Below, piece after piece: positions 1 to 10,921 of a stretch of 64,000 nt of DNA (its first letter is position 1; each line of letters begins with the position of its first letter). The translations under genes were made by a program, and so were the position numbers. This DNA comes from Chelydra serpentina (Eukaryota; Chordata; Testudines; Chelydridae): the NCBI GenBank assembly GCA_037349315.1, contig JBAIAC010000001.1:5808001-5872000 (forward strand). Reading direction: 5' to 3'. The notes below the pieces were generated by a model. That model had not been told where the DNA came from. It worked only from the letters and a program-made list of their open reading frames with translations, and ran no database searches.

Positions 1-97
1 GTTTACCAGAGTGATTTGGCCATAGGGACAGAAAGAAAGGAGTGAATTTTATGAATATAGTAAAAGAAAATGCATAAGGATTTGGTTACAGCAAACA

Positions 98-149
98 TGG
101 ACTAGATGACCTCCTGAGGTCCCTTCCAACCCTGATATTCTACGATTCC
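98..149 (+). repeat. CR1 LINE 3' tail fragment
   Basis: The stretch carries the typical CR1 3' end, with GACTAGATGACCTCCTGAGG followed by the CCCTTCCAACCCTGATATTC motif and a terminal TACGATTC. Only the last 50 bases or so of the element are present, so this is a heavily 5'-truncated insertion. The family is recognised from the motif, and the same tail recurs at 54.5 kb in this window. Confidence 0.75.
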
Positions 150-429
150 TAGCTTTAGGGAAATGAAAACATTCTAGTCTATGATACATAAGGAAATAAA
201 CCTTCGTGATTTGCAGTATAACACTTTGGATCTGATATTCAGATGGTGTAAGTTGGTGTATCTCCATTGAAGCTGATTTGTATCAAATTGGGATCTGGAC
301 CTTTGTATTAATATAATAACTTTCATTCAATAATTCCAGAACCCTTTATGACTATGAATTAATTAATTATGACTCACAATACTGGTAATGAGGTATGCAA
401 GCATTAAATTATTATACTAATGCAACAGA

Positions 430-565
430 TGGGTAAATTGAAACTAAAAAGGAGGCTAAATGATTTGGCCAGAATTATCTAGTTGATCAGTGGCAGAGCT
501 AAGGAGAAACCCCTGGAAAATTCTGAATCCCAATACTTTGGCCTAACCACTAGACTATTCACCCT
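430..565 (-). repeat. MIR/CORE-SINE fragment
   Basis: The reading GGGTAAATTGAAACT, then a GCCAGAATTATCTAGTTGATC analogue, then GTGGCAGAGC and CCTAACCACTAGACTATTC follows the order of a reverse-complemented MIR element. It is old and diverged. No target-site duplication could be defined. Confidence 0.5.
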
Positions 566-1303
566 CATATTTTGCAGTATCCACATATTTACTGAAATAA
601 ATTTGAGGGAATGACCAAAAAGTGAAAAAATCATCTATCATCTTCTTGACCATAGTTTGTACTAAGCAAAGAGAGAAGGATCTAAGCATTCTGCTTTTCA
701 TTCATCAGTGAGACGTTTTGATTTTAAACTTCAGACGGATTAATTGGGGAAGGATGCATAAAACTAAAACAGATTCTATGGAAGAAATGCCTATTTAGCT
801 CATGGTAATTTGTGTAGACAATTCTAGACTTGTTGAGAAGCAAGAAGTGGAATATTGATAAATTCCCTAAACTGCTAAGAGAAGGCAGAAATACAACTGA
901 GATTATCGAAAAGGAGGGATACTATGGGTATGTCTACACTACGAGAATAGTTCAATTGATCTTAAACCAAACTTGTGAAACCAATTTTACAAACGCGATC
1001 GTGCGAATCCACACCAAGGACATTAATTCGAGTTTGTGAGTCCACACTAACAGGGCAAGCGTTGACATCACAAGCGGTGCACTGTGGGTAGCTATCCCAC
1101 AGTTCCTGTAGTCCCCGCTGCCCATTGGAATTCTGGGTCTAGCCCCCAGTGCCTTCTGGGGCCAAAAATGTGTCGAGGGTGGTTTTGGGAACATGTCGTC
1201 ATTCGACCCACACTCCCGCCCTCCCTACGTGAAAGCGCTGGCGGGCAATTACATCGCGCCCTTTTCTGGTGATTGACAGCACGGACGCCACAGGACAGCG
1301 AGC

Positions 1304-2587
1304 ATGGAGCCCTCCGCGATTATCGCTGCTGTTCTGTCCGTTGTCAACACCTCACGCCTTATCGTCCACCTTTTCCAGAGGCAGATGCAGATAAATCGGG
1401 CGAGGAGGCAACGGAAGCTCCAGGAGGACATGAACTCTGAGAGGGGCACAGACCTCTCGCAAAGCACAGGACCCCGGCCCCTAGACATCATGGTGGCAAT
1501 GGGTCACGTTGATCCTGTGGAACGGCGATTCTGGGCCAGGGAAACAAGCCCTGACTGGTGGGACCGCATAGTGCTGCAGGTCTGGGATGAATCCCAGTGG
1601 CTGAGAAACTTTCGGATGCGTAAGGGCACTTTCCTGGAACTGTGTGAGTTGCTGTCCCCTGCCCTGAAGTGCCAGGACACCCGGATGTGAGCTGCCCTGA
1701 CTATCCAGAAGCGAGTGGCTATAGCCCTCTGGAAGCTTACAACGCCAGACAGCTACCGGTCAGTCGCGAATCAATTTGGAGTGGGCAAGTCTACCGTGGG
1801 GGTTGCTGTGATGCAGGTAGCCCATGCAATCATTGACCTGCTGCTCTCAAAGGTAGTGACCCTTGGAGACGTGCAGGTGATCATAGATGGCTTTTCTGCT
1901 ATGGGATTTCCAAACTGCGGCCGGGCTATTGATGGGACACACATCCCCATCCTTGGACCGGCCCACCAGGGCAGCCAGTACATTAACCGAAAGGGCTATT
2001 TTTCTATGGTGCTGCAAGCACTAGTGGACCATAAAGGACGTTTTACAAACATCAACGTCGGATGGCCGGGCAAGGTTTATGACGCTCATGTGTTCAGGAA
2101 CTCTGGTCTGTTCAGACAGCTGCAGGAAGGTATTTACTTCCCGGACTGCAAAATAAGTGTTGGGGATGTGGAGATGCCTGTAGTGATCCTTGGGGACCCA
2201 GCCTACCCGCTAATGCCCTGGCTCATGGAGCCATACACGGGCGCCCTGAACACTGAAAAGGAGCTCTTCAACTACCGGCTGAGCAAGTGCAGGATGGTGG
2301 TGGAGTGTGCCTTTGGCCGTCTGAAGGGCAGATGGCGAAGCTTACTTACTCGCTCCGATCTCAGCCAAACAAATATCCCCATTGTGATTGCAGCTTGCTG
2401 TGTGCTCCACAATCTCTGTGAGAGCAAGGGGGAGACGTTTATGGTGGGGTGGGAGGTTGAGGCCAATCACCTGGCTGCTGATTATGCACAGCCGGACACC
2501 AGGGCGATTAGAAGATCCCAGCGGGACACGCTGCGCATCCGGGAAGCTTTGAAAGCTAGCTTCCAGAGCGAGCGGGGTAACCAGTGA
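1304..2587 (+). pseudogene. PIF/Harbinger DDE transposase, one internal stop
   Basis: The reading frame from the ATG at 1304 runs 427 codons, interrupted only by TGA at 1688-1690 (codon 129). The sequence before and after the stop is in the same frame. The second part matches the DDE_Tnp_4 type of nuclease: AIDGTHIPI gives the first Asp (about codon 210), LGDPAYPLMPW gives the second (about 298), and VVECAFGRLKGRW gives the Glu (about 334). A helix-turn-helix-like stretch, YRSVANQFGVGKSTVG, precedes the core at about codons 151-166. In this superfamily the protein cuts and pastes the element and depends on a separate Myb/SANT protein for DNA binding and nuclear import. That partner lies on the opposite strand of the same element. 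The stop looks like CpG decay of an Arg codon (CGA to TGA), which is an inference. AATAAA at 2709-2714 would serve as the 3' processing signal. Confidence 0.9.
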
Positions 2588-2708
2588 CTGTTTCGCTTGT
2601 TAAAACTGAAGGTGAACTAGCCCCCGTTTCTTTACCCGGTGACCGTTGTCTATCCTCTCCAATTACCAGCACCCTTTCCCCCCCCTTCAGTCCCCGCTTT
2701 AAAAGTAT

Positions 2709-2730
2709 AATAAAGGTAACATTGTTTATT
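2709..2730. terminator. Back-to-back polyadenylation signals
   Basis: AATAAA on the plus strand at 2709-2714 lies about 120 bp after the transposase stop. TTTATT at 2725-2730 is the same hexamer on the minus strand. The pair suits convergent transcription units inside the Harbinger element. Confidence 0.55.
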
Positions 2731-3272
2731 AAAACCGTCTTCTTTATTAATGATTTCTCGGTAAAGTGTTGAGACTGGGACGAATACCGCGGTTGGGGAG
2801 CGGGTGGAGTGATGGAAAGGATGCTTCCCAACTCAGGGAATGACAGGCTCCTGCTCCCTGAGCAGTCCGCAGTGGTGTACTGCTTGTTTCAACGGAGCCT
2901 GCAACCCCTCCTGTTCGCAACTCTGTGAAGAGGGGGCCTGTGTGACTTGTTTGCCGGGGATTGCAGCCACTGATCCCCTGCTGCATGGATCTGTCATGCA
3001 GGCTACTGCCTGCCGCCAACGATCTGCAGCCACCCTCCACCACCAGAAAGTGACAGCCCACCCCCATAGAGAATAGGAAAACCCCCTCCTAGAGTGGCAA
3101 GTGTGCCTAGTGAATGCAATGTGAGTGTGACTTTCTGATGAACCTTTTCCCCTGTCCCCACCCTGTTATCGGCGACTATCATCTCAAATCACAAACCACC
3201 CCTCCCCTCCCCCACAATACAACAGCCCTTTGAAAGATAGTCAAGGAATCAGGAATTTTCAGAACACAATTT

Positions 3273-3278
3273 TTTATT
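3273..3278 (-). terminator. Polyadenylation signal of the Myb/SANT gene
   Basis: TTTATT on the plus strand is AATAAA on the minus strand. It lies about 80 bp beyond the stop of the coiled-coil exon that ends at 3356, so it is a natural 3' end for that transcript. Confidence 0.6.
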
Positions 3279-3355
3279 AAGGAGAGCAAAATTTCAGGAT
3301 GAAACTTGGACGGGGGCTGGGGTGGGGTGCGTTTGGAGGGAAGTAAAGGTCCCAT

Positions 3356-3838
3356 CTAAATTTTTGGAAAGGAGAGCCTTCTGCTACTGGAGCAGTCCGC
3401 AGCGGTGGAGTGATTTTTTCCGCGGCCCCTGCCTCCCCTCGTTCTACTGACTTTGGGTGAGGGGGGAATTGGACTTTGTGGCAGGGGAGGGCGGTTGGAA
3501 AGAACATACAGAGGTGCCCTTTCCTCCATCCTCCGTTCCTGCAGAACGTCAACAAGGCGGCGGAGCGTATCTGTTTGCTCCCTCATTAGTCCAAGCAGCG
3601 TTTGAGTCGTCTGCTGGTCTTCCAACCGCCACCTGTCCTCGCGAGCTTCAGCCCTCTGCTCCCATTTGCTGACTGCTTGCTCGGACCTTGAGATGTCCTC
3701 TCTCCGCTGTGCAGCATCATTTTGGGAACAGACCATCAGTTCTTGAAAACATGTTGTCCCGGGTTTTTTTTTTGCGCCGCCTGATCTGCGCAAGCCTCTG
3801 GGAGGGCGATCCATGGGTAGGGAGGGAGACACTCGCAA
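3356..3838 (-). pseudogene. Harbinger Myb/SANT gene, exon 2 (coiled coil), frameshifted
   Basis: This is the C-terminal exon of the Myb/SANT partner. The minus strand reads CTCCCATCCCACAG into the exon, a good splice acceptor (AG at 3840-3839), so the exon starts at 3838. With the donor after exon 1, the phase continues in frame into a basic run RRRKKKTRDNMF, a likely nuclear-localisation signal. The frame is then lost near 3750. The shifted frame carries the expected continuation: a charged helix rich in Arg, Glu and Gln (SEQAVSKWEQRAEAREDRWR), MREQTDTLRRLVDVLQERR, a Pro/Ser-rich stretch and TRGGRGRGKNHSTAADC near the end. The order basic patch, coiled coil, Pro/Arg tail is typical of Harbinger-encoded Myb/SANT proteins in turtles, a recognition from memory. 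The frameshift should abolish the coiled coil in a protein made from this copy. Confidence 0.75.
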
Positions 3839-4207
3839 CTGTGGGATGGGAGAAAGGCAGTGAATTCCTCAGAAAGATACATTTTCCCGAACAATACCTA
3901 TACTCTTTCCCTGTGAGCAAGACCATGCATACTATCTATCACATGTGCACTCAGTACAAGGTCGAATATTATGTCTTTGTATTAAGTGCCAGGGGTCCTG
4001 GTGTTCAGATCACACAAGCGGACCTGGACACTGCAAAACTGCTCTCGGGAGACCATGGTAAGCCGTTGCCTTTGGACTGCTGTGACCTAACTTCACAGCA
4101 GTGCGGTACTCCCATGTTTCAAGCACAGCTCCTAGCGGTGGCCAGTTCCTGATGCCGGCAAAACCGCTCGGCTACAAGGGCTCGCACACACGTTTACCAC
4201 CCCCCAC

Positions 4208-4430
4208 CCCCACCCCCTCCACGGGGCCGGTACCGGGAACTCTCCGTGCCCACGACCCGCTATGTTTTAAACAGCTCGCCTACCTTCCCCACCCCCTCCG
4301 CGTGGCTGGTCCAGGGAAATCTCCCTGCCCGCGCACGGCTGTGTTTTAATGGCTCGCTTAACCTCCCCACCCCCTCCGTGTGGCCGGTTCAGGGAACTCT
4401 CCCTGCCTGCGCACCGCAAAGTTTCTGCGG
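4208..4430. repeat. Three tandem copies of a 78-79 bp C-rich unit
   Basis: CCCCACCCCCTCC occurs at 4208-4220, 4287-4299 and 4365-4377, giving periods of 79 and 78 bp. Each copy continues with a GG(C/T)CGGT-like block, GGGAACTCTCC or GGGAAATCTCC, and a purine/pyrimidine stretch containing GTTTTAA. The array ends about 115 bp before the ATG of the 96-codon ORF and sits in the Myb/SANT intron. GGGAAATCTCC also resembles a kappa-B-type site, which may be chance. A promoter role for the small ORF is possible but unproven. Confidence 0.75.
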
Positions 4431-4545
4431 TTAGCCTCACTGCTACCACCCCCCTGCATGTCTGCAAACCGCCGGTTGTCATTCTTTAAAGGAAAAATCA
4501 AGAAGTCACTATACTAACAAAAACACCCATTCAAACCAGGGCACC

Positions 4546-4836
4546 ATGGCTGATATCACTCTGATGAAGATTTCGGAGACAGAGAAAGACCGCATGCTGC
4601 GTGAATGCAAGCAAACCCCGGGGCCGTATGCCGCCATGCTATGCAAGGCAATGATACCAGAGTACCTGCAGCTTGCATGGCGCGGAAAAGTATCCTACCA
4701 TGGAGGAGATAGTAAGGCAGCTCTCCCTGGGAACCTGATGCAAAATCTTTCACTGTACCTACAGGAGAGTTTCGCGGAGATCTCCGATGGGGATTTCTCC
4801 TCTATCCCCATACATATTGACAGACTATTCGAGTAG
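4546..4836 (+). CDS. Third ORF of the Harbinger element, 96 aa, function unknown
   Basis: The ATG at 4546 has a strong context (GCACCATGG) and opens a complete 96-codon frame ending TAG. An AATAAA at 4884-4889 follows 48 bp after the stop. The product is acidic to neutral and probably helical. It starts MADITLMKISETEKDRMLRE and ends SSIPIHIDRLFE, without cysteine pairs, signal peptide or membrane segment. I recall similar ORFs from other turtle Harbinger copies but know no domain assignment. It lies head to tail after the 78-bp array and antisense within the intron of the Myb/SANT gene. The open frame, start context and own 3' signal suggest it was translated when the element was active. The sequence does not show whether it helps transposition, modulates the partner proteins or is a captured host fragment. 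Confidence 0.6.
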   Translation: MADITLMKISETEKDRMLRECKQTPGPYAAMLCKAMIPEYLQLAWRGKVSYHGGDSKAALPGNLMQNLSLYLQESFAEISDGDFSSIPIHIDRLFE

Positions 4837-4883
4837 TTGCCTTGGAAAAGATTGAAAACTGAAGCGCCTATTGCACAGCAAGC

Positions 4884-4889
4884 AATAAA
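4884..4889 (+). terminator. Polyadenylation signal of the 96-codon ORF
   Basis: AATAAA occurs 48 bp after the TAG of the small ORF and before the end of Myb/SANT exon 1 on the other strand. It gives the small ORF its own 3' end. Confidence 0.6.
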
Positions 4890-4948
4890 AACACATTGAT
4901 AACAAACCAATGCCTATTCTATTCAAAATAAATATTTAAAACACCGAC

Positions 4949-5525
4949 CTGACAATCCTTCGCCTGGGTCCTGGTCCGGGCTGCTGCTTTGGGAGGGTTC
5001 GTAGGGGATCTCGGTGAGGGTGATGAAGAGATCCTGGCTGTCGGGGAAATCAGCGTTGAAAGCGCTGTCGACTGCCTCGTCCTCCTCCTCTCCTTCCTCC
5101 TCTTCACCGTCTGCGAAAATTTCAGACGACGTGGCCGTAGATAAGACCCCGTCGTCAGAGTCCACGGACACTGGTGGTGTAGTGGTGGCAGCACCACCGA
5201 GCATAGCATGCAGTGCCTCGTAAAAACGGCATGTGTGTGGCTGCGATCCGGAGCGTCCGTTGGACTCTTTGGTTTTTTGGTATGCCTGTTGCAGCTCCTT
5301 GATTTTCACGTGGCACTGCGTTGCATCCCGGACGTATCCTCTCTCCGCCATTGCCTTGGAAATCTTCTCATAAATTTTCGCATTCCGTCTTTTGGATCTC
5401 AGCTCCAAAAGCACGGACTCATCGCCCCACACAGCGATCAGGTCCAAGACTTCCCAATCAGTCCAAGCTGGTGCTCTCTTCCTATTCTGCGATGGCATGG
5501 TCACCACGGCTGCAGAGCTTTGCAT
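4949..5525 (-). pseudogene. Harbinger Myb/SANT DNA-binding protein, exon 1
   Basis: The preferred ATG is at 5525; the open frame extends upstream to 5606 without a better start. The protein opens with MPSQNRKRAPAWTDWEVLDL and continues to TQCHVKIKELQQAYQKTKE. This is a Myb/SANT-like trihelix domain (about residues 20-100) with the typical aromatic residues W, W and F. A Ser/Asp/Glu-rich acidic stretch follows. The exon ends at a donor-like CAG|GTCGGT (intron from 4948), and the intron runs to the acceptor at 3839, about 1.1 kb. Without splicing the frame stops 24 bases later. In PIF/Harbinger elements this protein binds the termini and recruits the transposase, here encoded convergently. The exon itself is intact, but the downstream exon is frameshifted, so the gene as a whole is classed as broken. 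Confidence 0.82.
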
Positions 5526-5915
5526 CGTTGCCAGTGCTGCTGAGCTCGCCACGATGTCCAAACAGGAAATGAGATTCAAACTGGCCAGACAGGAAAAGGA
5601 ATTCAAATTTTCCCAGGGCTTTTCCTGAGTGGCTGGTCAGAGCATCCGAGCTTGGATTGCTGTCCAGAGCGTCCACTGAGTGGTGCACTGTGGGATAGCT
5701 CCAGGAGCTATTAGCGTCGAATTCCGTCCACAGTAACACGAATTCGACATGGCCATGTCGAATTTAGCGCTACTCCCCTCGTCGGGGAGGAGTACAGAAA
5801 TCAAATTAAAGAGCCATTTATGTCGAAATAAATAGCTTCGTAATGTGGACGGGTGCAGGGTAAAATCGAGTTAACGCTGCTAAATTCGACATAAAGTCCT
5901 AGTGTAGACCAGGCC

Positions 5916-6777
5916 TATGTCTCCATAGTTAAATGTTCTGCATGTCACAGGTTATCTGGCTACAGCTGAAAAGGTTGAGAGTGCATCCAGTTCCCTTGGA
6001 TATTATTCTAACATTGCAATCACTCCTTTCATAGGCAGAATTTCCCTGTAGACATCAACCAAATTGTTCCATCAATAAAATAGTATACAAGAAACATTGT
6101 TCTGTCACATTGCAGCTAAGCCACAACAAATGTTTATGCGGCGGTTTACGCTGTGAATTTTCAGTTGGTAAAAACAAACCATGGAGAAAGCTACTGTATG
6201 TTAAAATGTATAGTTTGGTGTCTCATGTAAATAATTGTCTTCATTATACTTAGCTAACTAATGTTGTTGTAAGATTTGCCTTTATTCTATATTAAGGTCC
6301 TGGATAAAATGAATACTGTGCATGCATAAATTACCTTGAACATTATCACAGTGGGGCTCATTGAAAATAATAGTCATCCCAGTTGTTTCAGGAGATGGTT
6401 TAAAAAAGTTCCATGTGCCAGTAAAAATGAATTTTAATATATTTATAAACGGAGACTGAATTAGCTCAAATGTGAATAGCAGCTGTGCCAAGCAGAACTG
6501 GTTGCCTTCTTGTTCATAAATCATCAGCTATGTCAGTGCTGACCAGCAATTAAAACCTCAAGCAGTGAAATGTTGTGGACAGTTAAGTGAGTAGGATCCA
6601 AGGGTCACTCTTTATCATTGGTACCTGGGACCATCAATTCACATTCTGAGGGAGTGTTTGAATTATGTTAAAACAGCCTTTGCAAAATTAAAGGGAACGT
6701 AATTTAAATATAATGAATAGGAAAGTAAGGCTATATTATGATTTTCAAAGAAGCGAGCAACTAAATCCTGCGTAGCA
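5916..6777. other. Unique AT-rich sequence, nothing recognised
   Basis: After the Harbinger duplication at 5916-5918, the stretch is AT-rich with no long open frame, no tandem repeat and no terminal repeats that I can pair. Confidence 0.6.
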
Positions 6778-7060
6778 CAGTGGTTCTCAACCAGGGGTCC
6801 GAGGCCCCCTAGGGAGCCATGAGCAGGTTTCAGGGGGATCGCCGAACAGAGCCAGCATTAGACTCACTGGGGCCCAGGGTAGAAAGCCGAAGCCCCACCA
6901 CACGGGGTTGAGGCTTGGGCCCTGACCCCCGCCACTCAGGGCTGAAGCCGAAGCCTGAGCAATACAGATTTGTGGGGGTCCCATGGCATGAGACCCCAGG
7001 CAATTGCCCTGCTTGCTATCCCCTAATGCCGGCCTTGGCTTTTATATGCAGACAACTGAG
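6778..7060 (+). mobile_element. hAT non-autonomous element, left part only
   Basis: The stretch starts CAGTGGTTCTCAACCAGGGG, the classic hAT/Charlie-like terminus. It continues into the GC-rich body (GGGGCCCAGG, AAGCCGAAGCCCCACCAC) of a common turtle element. No matching right terminus (GAACCACTG) occurs nearby, so the copy is truncated around 7055. An open frame on the minus strand across it is compositional. Confidence 0.7.
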
Positions 7061-10000
7061 GCCACAATCTCCCCTTAGCAAAGAAGGTTGCTCTTTGCCT
7101 CCTGACAACACAGAGGGGTTTCAAAACAATGGAAGGCAATGGTCATACATGCAAAGGGGACAATGCAAAATTAGCCACTGGAGCCATTGAATACTGATGC
7201 CTCCCATATGATTGGGGCAGAGCCAAGCTTCCGTGTGCAACCTGAACTTTCTCATTTCTGAACTTTTGTCATTTTAGTTGCTTAACAGTGCAGACTGGTT
7301 TTTCTCATGGCATTTCCCCTTTCTTACTGGAAGAATGAAGACATAACCATAATATGTAACTTCAATGGTTAGACAATTCCATAATAGACCTTTTATGGTT
7401 AACAGTCCCTTCCTTAGGAAGTCTTCAGGAGAAAGATCCTCACTCATGAATAAAAGGAGCTGCCTCAGCTTTTATCCTTACAAGATGTATAATGTGTGAA
7501 GCAAGAACTCCTGTCTCATTCACTGCTCAAACGCTGCATTTGGAGGCTCTCATTCTGCAACACATAAGACAGTCTGAGCTTTGCCGTGGAGTTCAATGTG
7601 AGCCATATTGGGGTCTGAGTACGGTGGAGGCGTGCCTCATTCACTGCACCAAGTTTTTCACTATACCGCTATATTACTCAGACCTGTATGTGCCCTTCAG
7701 CCCATCATCTCTTCTAAGAGCGCTAAAACACTACTAACGAATTCTATCATTCATGCAGTGTTCACACAAAGTACAATTTTTAATAGGTCATTCATATCAA
7801 AACAAATATTCACTAGGACACTCAAAGGCATCTGTACTCAAAGACAGGTATTTCCAAGACATATTTCAGTTTTCTATTCCCAGCGGCTGCAGCATTAAAA
7901 ATGTTTCAAAAAGTATATATCTATATTTTATAATGGAGAAAGTTGTGGGGGGGTGTTTGTTTTTCAAAGTACTCTCTACTCAAATTACTTGTACTCTGAA
8001 ATGACTAACAAAGACATTTTGGAAGAGACTGGAAAAATTTCATCCCCAAAGGTGAAAGGTTCAGAAAATTATAACCAGATGAAACCAGGAGATGAGAATG
8101 GAAATGCCAAGCTTAGCTAGAGCAGTTGCTACAACTCCCAATATCATACAGATACTGGGTTGAATTGAAATCAATCAGAGTTTTGCCATTGATTTCAATA
8201 GGATTTCACCCTGTGTCTACAGATATCAATATATAGATACAAAACTGAAAAATGGAGCTTGCTGTATGGAGTGAGTCACCCATTCCAGACCTGTAAAGCA
8301 CTGAAGTTACAAATAAGAAGGGGGATTTAGCTGATATAACAAATGTGTCAGAGGATAAACTGCTGAGGTTAGTTTTATTGATATAAAATGTAATTTAACA
8401 CCATACAGATCACATAGAATATTTGCCTCAATTCCATGAAAGGTGTCAGGCAATGTAGGATTCACTATCCTTCAGATGTCCAGCCATTTGTTTTTAATCA
8501 GACAATAGAGAGATTTGAGTTCAGACTCAGAACTGCTTAAGCTAATTGCCCAACTAGAACACAATTAAAATCTCCTGCCATGGTGATAACATGGAGTCAA
8601 ACTGTCAGTCTTAAATGTAGAAAATCTTTATCGTACTCTTGCTATTGTAAAGGCACTCTTTTCTGTAAAACATTCATTTGTGCACTATAGTGGTGACTAT
8701 ATTACAGGAGATAAAAGGCAGAGCTGGGCTCAGTCACTTTAGAAAATTTGAAATTCCAGACATTACTATGAAGAGATGATATTTGTGGGACTGCCACTAA
8801 AACCTTGTGGCAGATGGTAACTTTTCACCATGTTGGGTGTTGGATGAGCTGGGCAATTCAGCTCCTTTGAAAACAGCACAATAATTTTCCGACCCCCAGA
8901 ATACAGGAGTCTTCTATGTTTCCCATCATTCTAGTAGGTTTCTGTCCAAAATGTCACTTCAGTTATGAATTTGCCTGATTTATCATTAATTATTATTGTC
9001 ATTCATTTGTCCCGAGGCCTTTCTAACTCAATGCATTCCACTTGAGCTTATAGCTCTCACTCATTCTTTCGACTCCAAATTCTTTCCCCTTCTCTCTCTT
9101 CTTCGGATTCCTTTCCACCTTTTGCAAACTTACTATTCTTCCCATTGCTATCAATAGGGAAAAAAGTCTCACTCTGCCTACAGAATTTCACATTTCCATG
9201 GAACCTTTAATGCCTTGGAAATGGTGTGGTCCAGCTATGTGATGGTGGAGAAGATGTGGGGAGCTTGTATACACGGCACACAACCTATTGCAAAGCTATG
9301 CTCCACCATAATTTCAAGTGTGGAGGCAAGTACTGGGGAGAATATTGGGGATGGGTTGGTGCATCCATATTTATAGTCATCCACTGGCCAACCTCTTTCC
9401 ACGATGTAGTGGGACCAGCCACTAAGGACATTTGATCATGAAGCTGCAGTGAAGGTGGGGAAATGGCTCTGCTAATTGTGAGATGGAGGATTCTGTCCAC
9501 TCCAGCCTGGTGGAATTCTTCTGCCCCAAGTCCATTTATGCAGACTTGGCAAAGGAAATAGGATGTAGCCTCATGGCCTCTGATACTGACTTTTTCCTGA
9601 TGCCAACATGACCAGGGTGCTATTACTAATATTCCTAGACGCTGAACTCAGATTCATTGGCAAAATTGTTGAAGGAGGCTTCCATAGTGTTCCATATGCT
9701 GTGCCTAGCTTATCAGTAATAATCAGTTCCCACTCAGCAATAAAACTCATTCTCCTTTATATAATTTTTAATGGAAAAATGTCCCTTTTCATGTAACACA
9801 GAATTCAGTCCTACCATTACAATTTCTCACTTATTACAATATGTGCAAAGCTTATATAAGCTTTACATTGTCTCTCTTTCCAACCTGATGCCATTACAGA
9901 AGTCAAGACAATCTACTCTTATTAAGCACAGAATGGTCAAAAATTCTGCTCTCAGTTGACTTCAGTGGAGCTACTATCAATAAAACTATAATTACTTATA

Positions 10001-10921
10001 TAGAGCCACTTTGGATGTACAGAACGCAATGGAGTTCACATTTTTCCCTATGGAGCTGATCCAAAGGCCTGAAGACTTTCTGAATGGGGGTCTTTTAATT
10101 GATTTCAAAGGGCTAAAGATCAGGTTCCAAGATTTGGAGAGCTCAAAGGTTTTGTCCCACAGTCACATCTAAATGACTTGAAGTCTCTGAGTATCAGTAG
10201 TGACACTTCACACTTAAGAACTGACTTTCACACCGAGGCAAACATCAACAAAGAGAACATTACAACAAAAAAATCAATTTACTTTGTAATTTTTTCTGTA
10301 TCCTTCTTGCAACTGCTAATTATGGAAGGTTACAAGAACAAGAGCTTCCTCCCTCACAGCTCAGGGTGCTTTGTTCTTAATCCTGCACTGTTAGAATATG
10401 GAATTTATGACATCACTATCAGATGCCATGGAAACACTTGTATCGTCATAAATGTTGATCATTATAACTTCCTGGCATAATGAAGCAGAAGGCTAGGGAG
10501 TGAGAAAACCCTTGCTTACATTCAAATGCTGTCTCTTTGATAATTAGTATAAGTGGCAATTATTTAAAATAAGTGACAGGTTTGTATTTAAATACAATAC
10601 ACAGTACATTGGAGACTTGTTTGTCTGGATCCCTATTATACAAAACCTTATATTATGCAAAATTGGGTTAAGCCCCCTGATGTGTATCATTTGCATTGAA
10701 AAGTCCCCTGTATAACCTCACTTATCTGAATAAATTCCACATCCCTTGTTCTATTCAGATAAATGGAGTTCTACTCTATGTCAGAGTTTTTTCACAACAT
10801 GCCTTTTCAAACCATTAAAATTCTCCAATTTGCCTGCATAACTTCTATTTTGTCTTCCTCTGAATCCTCTTGCCTGTACACAATGGCAGGCTCAGATACC
10901 TGGGGCAAAGTATTTTGAGCA
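7061..10921. other. Intergenic sequence without recognisable gene
   Basis: This is mostly AT-rich single-copy sequence. Near 8160-8215 the phrase TTTTGCCATTGATTTCAATAGG recalls a very old amniote repeat. I find no coding signal, tandem array or paired termini. Open frames of 60-100 codons here have no motif and no start context. Confidence 0.5.

Larger units (their letters stand above)
926..5915. mobile_element. PIF/Harbinger DNA transposon, near full length (about 4,990 bp)
   Basis: The left end starts GGGTATGTCTACACTACGAG and the right end, read inward on the other strand, starts GGCCTGGTCTACACTAGGAC. Together they form imperfect terminal inverted repeats. TAT at 923-925 and TAT at 5916-5918 is a plausible 3-bp target duplication; Harbinger elements usually duplicate TWA. 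Inside are a DDE transposase (1304-2587, plus), a two-exon Myb/SANT gene (5525 to 3356, minus), and a 96-codon ORF (4546-4836, plus) in the Myb/SANT intron. Polyadenylation signals close each unit. A stop and a frameshift make this copy non-autonomous. GC content and CpG density are higher than in the flanks, as expected of an intruding element. The two MITEs at 37.0 and 63.0 kb carry related termini. Confidence 0.88.

Noticed and set aside
2747..3076. Overlapping frames between the transposase and the Myb/SANT 3' exon
   Set aside because: Frames on both strands overlap and carry no motif, so I treat the region as spacer or untranslated sequence of the element.
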